A DNA stretch of 64,000 nucleotides from G016234445 sp964438865 (GCA_964438865.1 CAYTMI010000001.1:1-64000), one strand, 5' to 3'. Positions 47,979-59,335 are shown, numbered from the stretch's first letter. The notes: generated by a model from the sequence alone, not told the origin. Translations and numbers: made by a program.

Positions 47979-48764
47979 ATGCGGGAAACCACGCTCTCAG
48001 CCGCCTATGGCGACCCCTTCGCCGACGACCCTTCCCTGCAGGCCGTCAACACTCCCCTCTGGCGCGAAAGCCTTTTCGCTTTCGACTGGCTGGCGCTCCG
48101 GTCGTCGCCTGTGTATTACGGCTGCGGCGTGCCGCTGGGGCACGGGGAGCCGGTGGTACTGGTCCCGGGGTTCATGGCTTCGGACGTGTCGCTGACAGAA
48201 CTCTACGGCTGGCTGGCGCGAATCGGCTACCGGCCCTACTTCTCCAACATCGGCCGCAACGCCGACTGCCCGGACCACCTCGGCGTGGCCCTCCTCGGGA
48301 CGGTCCAGCGCGCCCACGCCGAAACCGGCCAGCGGGTGCGCCTGATCGGCCACAGCCTCGGGGGGATGCTCAGCCGCAGCGTCGCCCTCGAATACCCGGA
48401 GTATGTGGACCGCGTCATCTCCATGGGTTCGCCCTTCAAGGACGCCGTCCGCGCCCACCCGGCGGTCCTCGCTGCCACCGACGCCCTCCGCCGCGGCCGC
48501 AACAGCTCCGTTGGTCGGAACCTCAAGCCCGCCTGCTTCAGCGGCAACTGCACCTGCACCTTCGTCCGCAACATGCTCGCCCCGGAGGCCTACCAGGTTG
48601 GCCACTTCGCCATCTATTCGAAGTACGACGGCGTCGTCGATTGGCCCAGTTGCCTCGAGGACGACCCGGCCCTGAACGACGAGGTGAACTGCACCCACAT
48701 CGGGATGGCGTTTCACCCCGGCGTCTACCGTGCGCTGGGAAACCGCCTGGCGCAGCCCCTCTAG
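47979..48764 (+). CDS. Alpha/beta hydrolase, lipase-like
   Basis: The 261-residue protein has PVVLVPGFMASD, the nucleophile elbow IGHSLGGML and a late catalytic His in CTHIGMAFHPG, with Asp in SKYDGVVDW. This resembles bacterial triacylglycerol lipases or PGAP1-like hydrolases. It has no signal peptide. The start ATG 47979 has GGAAGG upstream. A reading from 47892 adds unlike residues. Confidence 0.87.
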   Translation: MRETTLSAAYGDPFADDPSLQAVNTPLWRESLFAFDWLALRSSPVYYGCGVPLGHGEPVVLVPGFMASDVSLTELYGWLARIGYRPYFSNIGRNADCPDHLGVALLGTVQRAHAETGQRVRLIGHSLGGMLSRSVALEYPEYVDRVISMGSPFKDAVRAHPAVLAATDALRRGRNSSVGRNLKPACFSGNCTCTFVRNMLAPEAYQVGHFAIYSKYDGVVDWPSCLEDDPALNDEVNCTHIGMAFHPGVYRALGNRLAQPL

Positions 48765-48809
48765 CCACCCCCCGGCACTGGCCTTGCTCGAAGTCCCGCC
48801 GGCTGCATG

Positions 48810-48815
48810 TATAGT
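48810..48815 (+). promoter_or_regulatory. -10 TATAGT of dprA
   Basis: TATAGT ends 8 nt before GTG 48824. The best -35 (TTGCTC at 48784) is 20 nt upstream of it, a long spacing. Confidence 0.4.
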
Positions 48816-48823
48816 GCCGCCGT

Positions 48824-49936
48824 GTGAACACCGACCCGGAACTGCCCTACTGGCTGGCGCTCCGCCGCGCCGGCCTCGGGAGCACCAACTTCGCCCTGCT
48901 GCTGGCCCGCTTCCGGACGATCACAGCGGCATGGGAAGCGCCAATCGAAGAAGTCGGCCGCGCCGGGCTCGACGCCCAGTATGTCCGCGCCGTCACCAAG
49001 GCCCGGGCGAATTTCGATGGCGACGGCGAACTCGATTGGCTGCGGAAGCTCGACGCCCGCGCCTACACCTGGCTCGATGAGGACTTTCCCGCGTCCCTCC
49101 GCGACATTCCCCAGAGCCCGCCAGTGCTCTTCGCCCGGGGTTCGGCTTCGCCCGCCTTCGAACTGGCCGTCGCCGTGGTGGGGACGCGGCGGGTCACGCC
49201 GTACGGCCGCCAGGCCGCCGAACACTTCTGCGAAGCGCTCGCCCGCGCCGGGGTGACCATCATCAGCGGCCTCGCCCGCGGCGTCGACGCCATCGCCCAC
49301 CGGGTGGCGGTGGAACAGGGCGTCCCGACGGTCGCCGTGCTCGCAGGCGGGATCGACCAGGTCTACCCGCGGGAGAACGAAGGCCTGGCCCGGCGGATCT
49401 TGGAGAACGGCTGCCTGGTGAGCGAATACCCCGCGGGGATCCCGGCGCGGCCGGACTACTTCCCCCGTCGCAACCGCATCCTCTCGGGGCTGGCGAAGGC
49501 GACGCTGATCATCGAAGCCGGGGAAGGCAGCGGCGCCCTCCACACCGCCAACTGGGCGTTCGAACAGGGCCGCGAGGTGTTCGCCGTCCCCGGGAGCATC
49601 TTTTCGCGCCAGAGCCAGGGGACCAACCAGCTGATCCGGGAAAGCACCGCGAAGCTCGTAGCAACGCCCGAACAACTCTTGGAAGAGCTGAATCTCCTGA
49701 GCGCGGGGAGCCAGCGGCCGCTCCTGCAGCCCGCGTCGAAGGCCGCCCCGCCGCCGGCTTCGACGACGCCGGAGGAAGGCCGCATCCTCCACTGGCTGCG
49801 CGAAGAACCCCGCCACATCGACGAAATCGCGCGCGAATCCGGCATCCCCGTGGCCGAGGTCGGGGGCACGCTCCAGGTGCTGGAGCTCAAGGGACTGGTC
49901 CGCCAGGAGCGCCCGCAGAGCTACGTCCGCGCCTGA
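48824..49936 (+). CDS. dprA: DNA processing protein DprA
   Basis: The 370-residue protein has the DprA Rossmann fold: AVVGTRRVTPYGRQAAE, ISGLARGVDAIAH, VAVLAGGIDQVYP and FPRRNRILSGL, with a C-terminal winged helix (HIDEIARESGIPVAEV). DprA loads RecA on incoming single-stranded DNA in natural transformation. The start is GTG 48824. It lies 103 bp before topA, a common pairing. Confidence 0.95.
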   Translation: MNTDPELPYWLALRRAGLGSTNFALLLARFRTITAAWEAPIEEVGRAGLDAQYVRAVTKARANFDGDGELDWLRKLDARAYTWLDEDFPASLRDIPQSPPVLFARGSASPAFELAVAVVGTRRVTPYGRQAAEHFCEALARAGVTIISGLARGVDAIAHRVAVEQGVPTVAVLAGGIDQVYPRENEGLARRILENGCLVSEYPAGIPARPDYFPRRNRILSGLAKATLIIEAGEGSGALHTANWAFEQGREVFAVPGSIFSRQSQGTNQLIRESTAKLVATPEQLLEELNLLSAGSQRPLLQPASKAAPPPASTTPEEGRILHWLREEPRHIDEIARESGIPVAEVGGTLQVLELKGLVRQERPQSYVRA

Positions 49937-49965
49937 GGCCGGGGGAGCGGTCCGCCGGGCCGGGG

Positions 49966-49995
49966 TCGACAAAGGCCGGGGCCACTGACTACAGT
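49966..49995 (+). promoter_or_regulatory. Promoter between dprA and topA
   Basis: TCGACA (5 of 6), an 18-nt spacer and TACAGT (49990-49995) lie 8 nt before an ATG at 50004. This should drive topA separately from dprA. Confidence 0.5.
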
Positions 49996-50003
49996 CGGAA
50001 GGC

Positions 50004-50033
50004 ATGCCGGTTTTTCGCGCCGGCCAGGACTGA
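50004..50033 (+). other. Possible 9-residue leader peptide before topA
   Basis: ATG 50004 reads MPVFRAGQD and stops at 50031-50033, 6 nt before the TTG of topA. It sits 8 nt after TACAGT, so a leaderless message would start with it. It may act as a translated leader or be chance. Confidence 0.3.
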
Positions 50034-50039
50034 CGAATT

Positions 50040-52469
<2,430 letters not shown>

Positions 52470-52533
52470 GCACGCCAACGCCTCCGGCCCCCGACTCCGC
52501 TACAATCCGCCCGAACACGCGGAGGGTACCGGC

Positions 52534-53304
52534 ATGCGTCTCGATGGGAAGGTTGCGATTGTCACCGGCGGCGGCAGCGGCATAGGACGGGCGATCGCCG
52601 TCCGCCTCGCCGAAGAAGGCGCGAAAGTCGCCATCGCCGACATCGACGCCCGGGGCGGCGGCGAAACAGTCGCCCTCGTCCACGAAAAGGGCGGCCTCCA
52701 CGAGCCGATCTTCGTCCACGCCGACGTGACCGACATCGTCAGCGTCCACGCCATGGTCGCCGAAGTGCAGCGTGAGTGGGGCGGGCGGGTCGACATCCTC
52801 GTCAACAACGCCGGCTGGGACCGCGTCGAACCGTTCCTCCAGAGTTCCCCGGAAACCTGGGAGAAGGTCATCAACATCAACCTCAAGGGCACCATCAACT
52901 GCTCCCACGCCGTCCTCCCACTGATGGTCGAACAGGGCGCCGGGCGGGTGGTTTCGATCTCCTCCGACGCCGGCCGGGTGGGGTCGACCGGCGAGGCCGT
53001 CTACGCGGCCTGCAAGGCGGGCATCATCGGGTTCAGCAAGACCATCGCCCGGGAAATGGCCCGCCACCGGATCAACATCAACGTCGTCTGTCCCGGCCCG
53101 ACCAGGACCCCCCTCCTCGACGAGATCACCCAGGGGCCCCAGGGCGCCCGCATCATCGAAGGGATGACCCGCGCCGTCCCCTTCCGCCGCCTCGGCGAAC
53201 CGGAAGAGATCGCCGCCGCAGTCGCCTTCTTCGCCAGCGACGACGCCGCCTTCTGCACCGGCCAGGTCCTCAGCGTCAGCGGCGGCCTCACGATGGCGGG
53301 GTAG
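52534..53304 (+). CDS. SDR, similar to BadH-type dehydrogenases
   Basis: The 256-residue SDR has TGGGSGIG, the NNAGWDRVEPFL segment, SISSDAGRVGS, the catalytic YAACK and a C-terminal SGGLTM. The NNAGWD segment and overall pattern resemble 2-hydroxycyclohexanecarboxyl-CoA dehydrogenase (BadH) from alicyclic acid breakdown. The start ATG 52534 has GGAGGG upstream and a TACAAT -10 at 52501-52506. Substrate assignment is inference. Confidence 0.88.
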   Translation: MRLDGKVAIVTGGGSGIGRAIAVRLAEEGAKVAIADIDARGGGETVALVHEKGGLHEPIFVHADVTDIVSVHAMVAEVQREWGGRVDILVNNAGWDRVEPFLQSSPETWEKVININLKGTINCSHAVLPLMVEQGAGRVVSISSDAGRVGSTGEAVYAACKAGIIGFSKTIAREMARHRININVVCPGPTRTPLLDEITQGPQGARIIEGMTRAVPFRRLGEPEEIAAAVAFFASDDAAFCTGQVLSVSGGLTMAG

Positions 53305-53321
53305 GAATGAGTCCTCTGCCC

Positions 53322-53912
53322 TCAGCCCTCAGTGTCGGGCGTCTGCAGCGGTTCGACTTGCCAACCAAGGACTGCCCACTTGTCGTCGTGCCACGTCGAG
53401 GCCCGGAGTCGAACCTTCAACGGTTGCCAGTCACCGTCGGAGACCGCGGCGACACGTGCCGTCTGGGGAAGCTGGGCGATCCGCTGGAGGTCGATGACGC
53501 ACTCCGCTCCTATGCCTAGCGGAATGACCGACACGGCGTTCCGCTCGAGGTAGCGGAAATGAGGCGTGTGCGTCACCAGGATCACGAGACGCTCCGTGAA
53601 CTTGGCCCTCGCTAGCTTGTTGAAGTCCGCAAGAAGGCCTCCGAGGTGCTGTGTGTTCGGCAGGTTGCGTCCGCTTGGGATTGGCCGGATGAACTTGACC
53701 TCTATCCCGATGTCCTCGTCTCTCAGCCAGATGTCGACCCGCCGGCGGTCGTCGAGTCGACGTTCAAAGACGATCTCGCCGGGCAAAGCAAGATTCGCCC
53801 GCACTAGACCAAGCGCAAAGAGCAGGTGGATCGCGTGTTCGCTGCTCGGAGGCCCAGAGTACAACTCCTGAGATTGCCATTGGGCGTCAAACGCCGCGAA
53901 CGCAGCCTTCAT
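53322..53912 (-). CDS. PD-(D/E)XK nuclease-like protein, unknown
   Basis: The 196-residue protein has RRVDIWLRDEDIGIEVKF, a D...ExK arrangement like the PD-(D/E)XK nuclease core, preceded by a helix with acid (EIVFERRLDD). I do not recognise the family. The start ATG 53910-53912 has GGAGG 9 nt upstream; an extension to 53972 runs into simple repeats. It sits alone between the SDR and the xer gene. A restriction-like or repair role is possible but not shown. Confidence 0.65.
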   Translation of the reverse strand: MKAAFAAFDAQWQSQELYSGPPSSEHAIHLLFALGLVRANLALPGEIVFERRLDDRRRVDIWLRDEDIGIEVKFIRPIPSGRNLPNTQHLGGLLADFNKLARAKFTERLVILVTHTPHFRYLERNAVSVIPLGIGAECVIDLQRIAQLPQTARVAAVSDGDWQPLKVRLRASTWHDDKWAVLGWQVEPLQTPDTEG

Positions 53913-53956
53913 GTCGAACATCCTCCGCAATCCTACGGGGCGTGGCGAGCTGACGG

Positions 53957-54010
53957 CCATCTCATTCCCCATTCCCCATTCCTCATTCCCCAGTCCTCAG
54001 TCCTCAGTCC
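53957..54010. repeat. Short degenerate direct repeats
   Basis: Repeated units cattcccc/cattcct and agtcctc occur in tandem. The units are 6-8 bp, too short for CRISPR. A similar block lies at 58966-59041. Confidence 0.7.
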
Positions 54011-54030
54011 TCGCAACTCGGCGTTGACGT

Positions 54031-55005
54031 ATGCTTACCGTTATGGCGAGCGTCCCCGCCCACAAGACGGCTGAGGCCTTCCTCGATGCCTACCTGCGTG
54101 AACTCGCGGGCATCGGCAACCGCTCCGCCTACACCATCCGCAACTACCGCAGCGACATCGGACACTTCCTCGCCTGGTGCCACGAACAGAAGCGCGAACC
54201 GCTGGCCGTGAACCGCCAGGTCTTCCGCGGATACCTCGGCGGGCTCCGCGAAAGCGGCATGGTGGCCGCTTCTATCACGCGCCGCACGAGCACCGTCCAC
54301 GGGTTCTACCGCTACCTCCACCAGGAGGGGGCCACCGAACGCGACCTCCTCTACGGCATCGCCCTGCCGAAACAGCCAAAGCGCCTGCCGAAGGTGCTGG
54401 ACCGGGGCGTGGTCAACGCCCTGCTCGCCGCGCCGCCGGTGGACACCCCCCAGGGCCTGCGTGACCGGGCGATGCTCGAACTCCTCTACGCCGCCGGCCT
54501 CCGGATCTCCGAACTCGTCGCGCTCGACACCGCCTCCCTGGACCTCGACGAAGGGCGCTCGCTCGTGCGCGGCAAGGGCGCGAAGGAACGCATCGTCCTC
54601 TTCGGCGAACCGGCCGCCCGGGCGATCGAGGCCTACCTGCGCGATGGCCGTCCCGCCCTGGCGACGGGCGCGCAGCCGGCCCTCTTCCTCAACCGCTTCG
54701 GCAACCGCCTCACCGCCCGCACCGTCCAGACCATGATCAAGCACCACGCGACCGCCGCCGGGATCGCCCAGGACGTCCACCCCCACCTCCTCCGCCATTC
54801 CTTCGCCACCCACCTGCTCGACGGCGGCGCCGACCTTCGCATCGTCCAGGACCTGCTCGGCCACAGTTCGGCCAACACCACGCAGATCTACACGCACGTC
54901 AGCCAGGCCCGGCAGGCGGAGGTCACGCTCGCAGCGTGGGAGCAGGTTGCGGAACAGGCGCTCGAAGGCCCGCGCCGCAAGCTCCGCCGGAGGGAAGCCT
55001 CGTGA
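54031..55005 (+). CDS. xerC: Tyrosine recombinase XerC/XerD
   Basis: The 324-residue protein has an N-terminal SAM-like core-binding domain (about 10-100) and a catalytic domain with Arg in GLRISEL, Lys in GKGAKERI, H252 and R255 in HLLRHSFATHLL, His in LLGHSSANTT and Tyr about 287 in IYTH. It should resolve chromosome dimers at dif. ATG 54043 is an alternative start; no ribosome site favours either. XerC is chosen from the dprA-topA context; XerD is possible. The stop overlaps aroQ by 4 bp. Confidence 0.9.
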   Translation: MLTVMASVPAHKTAEAFLDAYLRELAGIGNRSAYTIRNYRSDIGHFLAWCHEQKREPLAVNRQVFRGYLGGLRESGMVAASITRRTSTVHGFYRYLHQEGATERDLLYGIALPKQPKRLPKVLDRGVVNALLAAPPVDTPQGLRDRAMLELLYAAGLRISELVALDTASLDLDEGRSLVRGKGAKERIVLFGEPAARAIEAYLRDGRPALATGAQPALFLNRFGNRLTARTVQTMIKHHATAAGIAQDVHPHLLRHSFATHLLDGGADLRIVQDLLGHSSANTTQIYTHVSQARQAEVTLAAWEQVAEQALEGPRRKLRRREAS

Positions 55006-55466
55006 GCGCGGAACAACCGGTCATCCTCCTCGTCCACGGGCCGAACCTGAACCTCCTGGGCGAACGCAAGCCCGAGGTCTACGGCACCACGACCCTGCTC
55101 GACCTCGAGGCCGACGTCGCCGCCGCCGCCGGGGCGCGAGGGGCAGCCGTGCTCTGCTTCCAGAGCAACCACGAAGGCGCCCTTATCGACTTCCTCCATG
55201 AAAACCGCAAGCTCGCGGACGGCATCGTCATCAACGCCGGCGCCTACACCCACACCTCCGTCGCCCTCCACGACGCCATCGAAGCGGTGAACCTCCCGGC
55301 GGTCGAAGTGCACATCTCCAACACCCACGCCCGCGAAGGCTTCCGCCACGTTTCGCTCATCGCCCCGGTCTGCCTCGGACAGGTGACCGGCCTCGGGCGG
55401 CAGGGCTACACTGTCGCGACCCACCTGCTGCTGGACCACCTCGGCGCGCCGGCGGCGAATCCCTGA
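55002..55466 (+). CDS. aroQ: Type II 3-dehydroquinate dehydratase
   Basis: The 154-residue enzyme has HGPNLNLLGERKPEVYG with catalytic Tyr, FQSNHEGALIDFLH, NAGAYTHTS and VEVHISN with catalytic His. It makes 3-dehydroshikimate in the shikimate pathway as a dodecamer. It starts at GTG 55002, overlapping the xer stop (GTGA). It is followed by pepP and efp on the same strand. Confidence 0.95.
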   Translation: MSAEQPVILLVHGPNLNLLGERKPEVYGTTTLLDLEADVAAAAGARGAAVLCFQSNHEGALIDFLHENRKLADGIVINAGAYTHTSVALHDAIEAVNLPAVEVHISNTHAREGFRHVSLIAPVCLGQVTGLGRQGYTVATHLLLDHLGAPAANP

Positions 55467-55497
55467 GAGGCCGCGGCTGGCGGCACGGGCGAGGACC

Positions 55498-56628
55498 ATG
55501 ACCAACCGGCTGGAACGGCTGCGGGCCGCCATCTCCGAAGCGGGCCTCGACGGCCTCTACATCTCCTGCCCCGTCGACGACGTCTTTGCCCGCCATTCCC
55601 AGAACCGCCAGTACGTGTCCGGGTTCACCGGCTCGTCCGGCATCGTCCTCGTGACGAAGGACCAGGCCGTTCTCGCGACTGACTTCCGCTACATCGAACA
55701 GGGCGAGCGCGAATCCGCGCCCCGGGGCTTCCGGCTCTTCAAGACCACTGGCCGCGACCCCAAGCGCTGGCTCGCCAACCTCCTCGGCGAGACCGGCCTC
55801 GCCGGGAAGAAGCTCGGGCTTTCGCGCTCCGACATGACCTACGGCGAGTTCGTTTCGCTGGAGGCCGCCGCCCAGGAACTCCCGGCGGGCGACCGCCCCA
55901 CCCTCGTGCCCGCCCCGCCGCTGGTCGAAGGCCTCCGCAAGGAGAAGGACGCCGGGGAGATGGCGCTCCTCCAGCGGGCCATCGACATCGCCGACGGGGC
56001 CTTCGAAGCCGTGGCCGCGACGCTGGCACCCGGGCAGCAGGAGACCGAAATCGCCGCCGCGGTCGAACGCGAAGTGCGTCGGCTCGGGGGCAGCGGCGTC
56101 TCGTTCGAGACCATCGTCGCCGGCGGACCCTGGGCGGCGATGCCCCACGCCAGCCCCCGCGCGGTGCCCATCGGACGCGGGCAGACCGTCGTCATCGACA
56201 TGGGCGCCCTCTACGGCGGCTACTGCAGCGACCTCACCCGGACGGTCGTCGCCGGGGAAGCGGACGCGAAGTTCCGCGAGATCTACGCCATCGTCTTCGA
56301 GGCCCAGCGCGCCGCCATCGAGGGCGTCGAAGCGGGGATGTCCGGCCCCGACGCCCACCGGCTGGCCGCGGACGTCATCGACCGCCACGGCTACGGCGAG
56401 CAGTTCGGCCACGGTCTCGGCCACGGCGTCGGGCTGGAGGTCCACGAGGCGCCGTATCTCGGAGAGACCTCCACCGATACCCTTGAAGAGGGGATGGTGT
56501 TTACCATCGAACCCGGCATCTACATCCCCGGTTGGGGCGGCGTCCGCATCGAGGACGTCGTGGTGCTCGAAAACGGCAAGGCCCGCGTGCTCAGCCACGC
56601 GACGAAACTGACCCCGGCAGGAGTGTAG
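55498..56628 (+). CDS. M24 aminopeptidase (Xaa-Pro type)
   Basis: The 376-residue protein has a creatinase N-terminal domain (about 1-130) and a pita-bread M24 metalloprotease domain. Metal ligands are in VVIDMGALYGGYCSDLTRT, GHGLGHGVGLEVHE, TIEPGIYIPG and GGVRIEDVV. It removes N-terminal residues before proline. It starts at ATG 55498 and ends 3 bp before efp, the normal order in many bacteria. Confidence 0.94.
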   Translation: MTNRLERLRAAISEAGLDGLYISCPVDDVFARHSQNRQYVSGFTGSSGIVLVTKDQAVLATDFRYIEQGERESAPRGFRLFKTTGRDPKRWLANLLGETGLAGKKLGLSRSDMTYGEFVSLEAAAQELPAGDRPTLVPAPPLVEGLRKEKDAGEMALLQRAIDIADGAFEAVAATLAPGQQETEIAAAVEREVRRLGGSGVSFETIVAGGPWAAMPHASPRAVPIGRGQTVVIDMGALYGGYCSDLTRTVVAGEADAKFREIYAIVFEAQRAAIEGVEAGMSGPDAHRLAADVIDRHGYGEQFGHGLGHGVGLEVHEAPYLGETSTDTLEEGMVFTIEPGIYIPGWGGVRIEDVVVLENGKARVLSHATKLTPAGV

Positions 56629-56631
56629 AAC

Positions 56632-57192
56632 GTGATTTCCACGGGCGAATTGAAGAAGGGCGCGACCATCGAACTCGATGGCAAGCTCATGACCGTCCTC
56701 GAATACAACCACATCAAGACCGGCCGCGGTTCCGCCCAGTGCCGGATCAAGTTCCGCGACGCCCGCACCGGCGCGATCTTCGAACAGACCTTCCAGTCGG
56801 GCACGAAGTGGCCCCGCGCCCGGGTCGAAACCCGCGAGATGCAGTACCTCTACAGCGACGACCAGTTCTACTACTTCATGAACACCGAAAACTACGAGCA
56901 GATCCCCGTCAGCCACGACCGCGTGGGCGACGCGAACAAGTACCTGAAAGAGAACAACGTCTGCCAGCTGGTGATGTACGGCGACGAAGTCATCGGCATC
57001 GAGCTCCCGATGACCGTCGAGATGGTGGTGGTGGAGACCGACCCCGGCTTCAAGGGCGACACCGCGACCGGCGGCACCAAGCCCGCGAAGACCGACACCG
57101 GCCTCGTGGTCAACGTCCCCCTCTTCGTCGACGAAGGCACGAAGATCCGCGTCAACACCGACTCCGGCGCCTACATCGAGCGCGTCACGTAG
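56632..57192 (+). CDS. efp: Elongation factor P
   Basis: The 186-residue EF-P has three beta-barrel domains. It relieves ribosomes stalled on prolines. The tip of domain I reads KTGRGSAQ, so the residue aligned with the modified lysine of E. coli EF-P (K34) is Arg32, as in arginine-type EF-Ps that EarP rhamnosylates. The start is GTG 56632, 3 bp after the peptidase stop. A modification enzyme is not present in the window. Confidence 0.95.
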   Translation: MISTGELKKGATIELDGKLMTVLEYNHIKTGRGSAQCRIKFRDARTGAIFEQTFQSGTKWPRARVETREMQYLYSDDQFYYFMNTENYEQIPVSHDRVGDANKYLKENNVCQLVMYGDEVIGIELPMTVEMVVVETDPGFKGDTATGGTKPAKTDTGLVVNVPLFVDEGTKIRVNTDSGAYIERVT

Positions 57193-57230
57193 GCGGGCCG
57201 CTACCGCCACGCCGTGCGAAGCTCTTTGGC

Positions 57231-57734
57231 ATGTCCCAAGAGCCGTCCATCGACCTGGCGTTGGCGGCGAACCGCGCGTTCGCGGAGACGTTCGTGCCCA
57301 GCCCGGCGGGCAACCCCCGGCTCGCCGTCCTGCTCTGCATGGACGCCCGGATCGACCCTGTGCGAGCGCTCGGCCTGCCCTACGGCCATGCCCACATCAT
57401 CCGCAACGCCGGCGGCCGGATGGCGGACGCCCTCCGCAGCCTCGCCATCAGCCAACGCCTCCTCGGCACCACCGAGGTGGCCGTCATCCACCACACCGAG
57501 TGCGCCATGACGACCTTCACCGAGGCCGACATGCGCCGCCACCTGCGCGAAGAGGCCGGCGTCGACCCCGGCGACATGGCCTTCCTCCCCTTCCGCGACC
57601 TCGAGGAGTCCGTGCGCGACGACCTCCGCCTCTACCGCGCCTCACCGCTGGTCCGCCACGACCTGCCCGTGCGCGGCTTCATCTACGACGTCGCGACCGG
57701 CCTCCTGCGCGAAGTGGACGAGCCCGCGCCCTGA
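57231..57734 (+). CDS. Beta-class carbonic anhydrase
   Basis: The 167-residue protein has CMDAR (Cys about 36, Asp38, Arg40) and HHTECAM with His and the second Cys about 91, the zinc ligands and catalytic Asp-Arg pair of beta carbonic anhydrases. IRNAGGRMADALRSLAIS is also typical. It interconverts CO2 and bicarbonate in the cytoplasm. The start is ATG 57231, 38 bp after efp. Confidence 0.93.
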   Translation: MSQEPSIDLALAANRAFAETFVPSPAGNPRLAVLLCMDARIDPVRALGLPYGHAHIIRNAGGRMADALRSLAISQRLLGTTEVAVIHHTECAMTTFTEADMRRHLREEAGVDPGDMAFLPFRDLEESVRDDLRLYRASPLVRHDLPVRGFIYDVATGLLREVDEPAP

Positions 57735-57789
57735 GCGGCGAACGCTCCGTGGCGATTCGCGCTATCGTTTCCCTTCCGAAGGAGTCCCC

Positions 57790-58965
57790 ATGCAAGCGCT
57801 CTCCCCGGGCCAGCTCCTTGCCTTCCTCCGTGAGGTGCTCGAAGCCAACGAGATCCTCTCCGACCTCTGGATAGCCGGTGAAGTTTCGAACTACTCCCGC
57901 TCGGCCGTCGGGCACCGCTACTTTTCGCTCAAGGACCCCCAGGGCGTCCTCCGCACCGTCCTCTTTCGCGACAACATGCCCGGGCTGGCGCTTCGCGATG
58001 GCGACCGCGTGCTCGCCCACGGCCGTGTCAGCGTCTACCCCCAGCGTGGCGAACTCCAGTTCATCGCCGACTTCGTCCGGCCCGAGGGCGTCGGGCTCAT
58101 GGCCGCGCGCTACGAGGAACTGAAGCTGCGCCTGGACCACGACGGCCTCTTCGAGCCATCGCGGAAGCGGCCCCTGCCCCGGTTCCCGCAGCGAATCGGC
58201 GTCGTCACCTCGCCCACGGGGGCCGCGCTCCAGGACATCCTCAACGTCGTCAGGCAGCGCTGGCCGCTCGCCGAAATCGTCCTCGCCCCGGCGATGGTCC
58301 AGGGCGACCAGGCGCCGGGACAGATCGTCGCCGCCCTCCGTGACCTCGCCGCCGAACCGGGGCTGGACCTTGTGATCCTCGCCCGCGGCGGTGGCGCCTC
58401 CGAAGACCTCTCCGCCTTCAACGACGAACGGCTCGCAAGGGCCGTCTTCGCCTTCCCCGTGCCGGTCGTCGCCGGCGTCGGCCACGAAACCGACGAGACG
58501 ATCGTCGACTTCGTTGCCGACATGCGGGCGCCCACGCCAAGCGCTGCCGCTGCCCGCGCCACACCCGACCTCCCGGACGTCTGGCGGGCGACGCGCGTCC
58601 TGGAGCGGACGATGGCTTCCGCCGCCCGCGAAGCGCTGGCCAGCCGGGCATCGCACGCGGAGAGCCTCGTCACCCGCCTGGAACGCGCAGCCCCCGACCC
58701 GGCGGCGCAATCCCTCGCCCTCGCCCGGCTCATTCGCGACATGGCGGCCGAACTCGATCGCCGCTGCACCGCCGACCGCGCCCGCTTCGCAACCGCCTCC
58801 GCCCGGCTGACGGCGCTCGACCCGATGGCGACCCTCGCCCGCGGATTCGCCATCGTCCAGGACGCGAAGACCCGCAAGGTCGTGAACAGCACCCGCAAGG
58901 TCAAGGGCGGCGACCGGCTCTCCGTCGCGGTCAAAGACGGCGCCTTCTGGGCCGAAGTGAGTTAG
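57790..58965 (+). CDS. xseA: Exodeoxyribonuclease VII large subunit
   Basis: The 391-residue protein has an N-terminal OB-fold (about 15-100, NEILSDLWIAGEVSNY), the catalytic core with RIGVVTSPTGAALQDIL, RGGGASEDLSAFN and GVGHETDETIVDFVAD, and a coiled-coil region near 280-340. With XseB it degrades single-stranded DNA. The start is ATG 57790 with AAGGAG upstream and TATCGT before that. xseB follows after a repeat block. Confidence 0.95.
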   Translation: MQALSPGQLLAFLREVLEANEILSDLWIAGEVSNYSRSAVGHRYFSLKDPQGVLRTVLFRDNMPGLALRDGDRVLAHGRVSVYPQRGELQFIADFVRPEGVGLMAARYEELKLRLDHDGLFEPSRKRPLPRFPQRIGVVTSPTGAALQDILNVVRQRWPLAEIVLAPAMVQGDQAPGQIVAALRDLAAEPGLDLVILARGGGASEDLSAFNDERLARAVFAFPVPVVAGVGHETDETIVDFVADMRAPTPSAAAARATPDLPDVWRATRVLERTMASAAREALASRASHAESLVTRLERAAPDPAAQSLALARLIRDMAAELDRRCTADRARFATASARLTALDPMATLARGFAIVQDAKTRKVVNSTRKVKGGDRLSVAVKDGAFWAEVS

Positions 58966-59041
58966 GAGTACCGAGTACCGAGTCCCGAGTCCCCCGTCTC
59001 CTCATTCCTCATTCCTCATTCCTCCCTCCTCATTCCTCATT
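58966..59041. repeat. Tandem short repeats between xseA and xseB
   Basis: The units gtaccga/gtcccga and cctcattc repeat several times. They are like those at 53957-54010 and have no palindromic unit or spacers. Confidence 0.7.
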
Positions 59042-59067
59042 GCCGCCGAAAGCGTACCCTTACCCCC

Positions 59068-59334
59068 ATGGCACGCGCGCCGAAAGAAGAACCCCAGCCG
59101 GCCTTCGAAGACCTCTACGCCGCCCTCGAAGAGAAGGCGCGACGGCTGGAAGCGGGCAACCTGCCGCTCGAAGAGTCGCTGAAGCTTTACGAAGAGGGCG
59201 CCGCGCTCGTCGACACCCTGCGCGACATCCTCGAATCCGCCGAGCTCCGGGTCCGGAAACTCCAGGGCCGCCTCGACGAAGACCGCATGGACCTGCGCGA
59301 AGTCGAAGCCGGGTACGGCGAGGTCGAAGACTAG
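59068..59334 (+). CDS. xseB: Exodeoxyribonuclease VII small subunit
   Basis: The 88-residue protein has FEDLYAALEEKARRLEAGNLPLEESLKLYEEG, the XseB helical hairpin that binds the coiled coil of XseA. The start is ATG 59068. The following formyltransferase starts 1 bp after its stop, so they are probably cotranscribed. Confidence 0.93.
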   Translation: MARAPKEEPQPAFEDLYAALEEKARRLEAGNLPLEESLKLYEEGAALVDTLRDILESAELRVRKLQGRLDEDRMDLREVEAGYGEVED

Positions 59335-59335
59335 C

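Noticed and set aside
53957..54010. Possible CRISPR
   Set aside because: Units are 6-8 bp with no spacers and no cas genes nearby.
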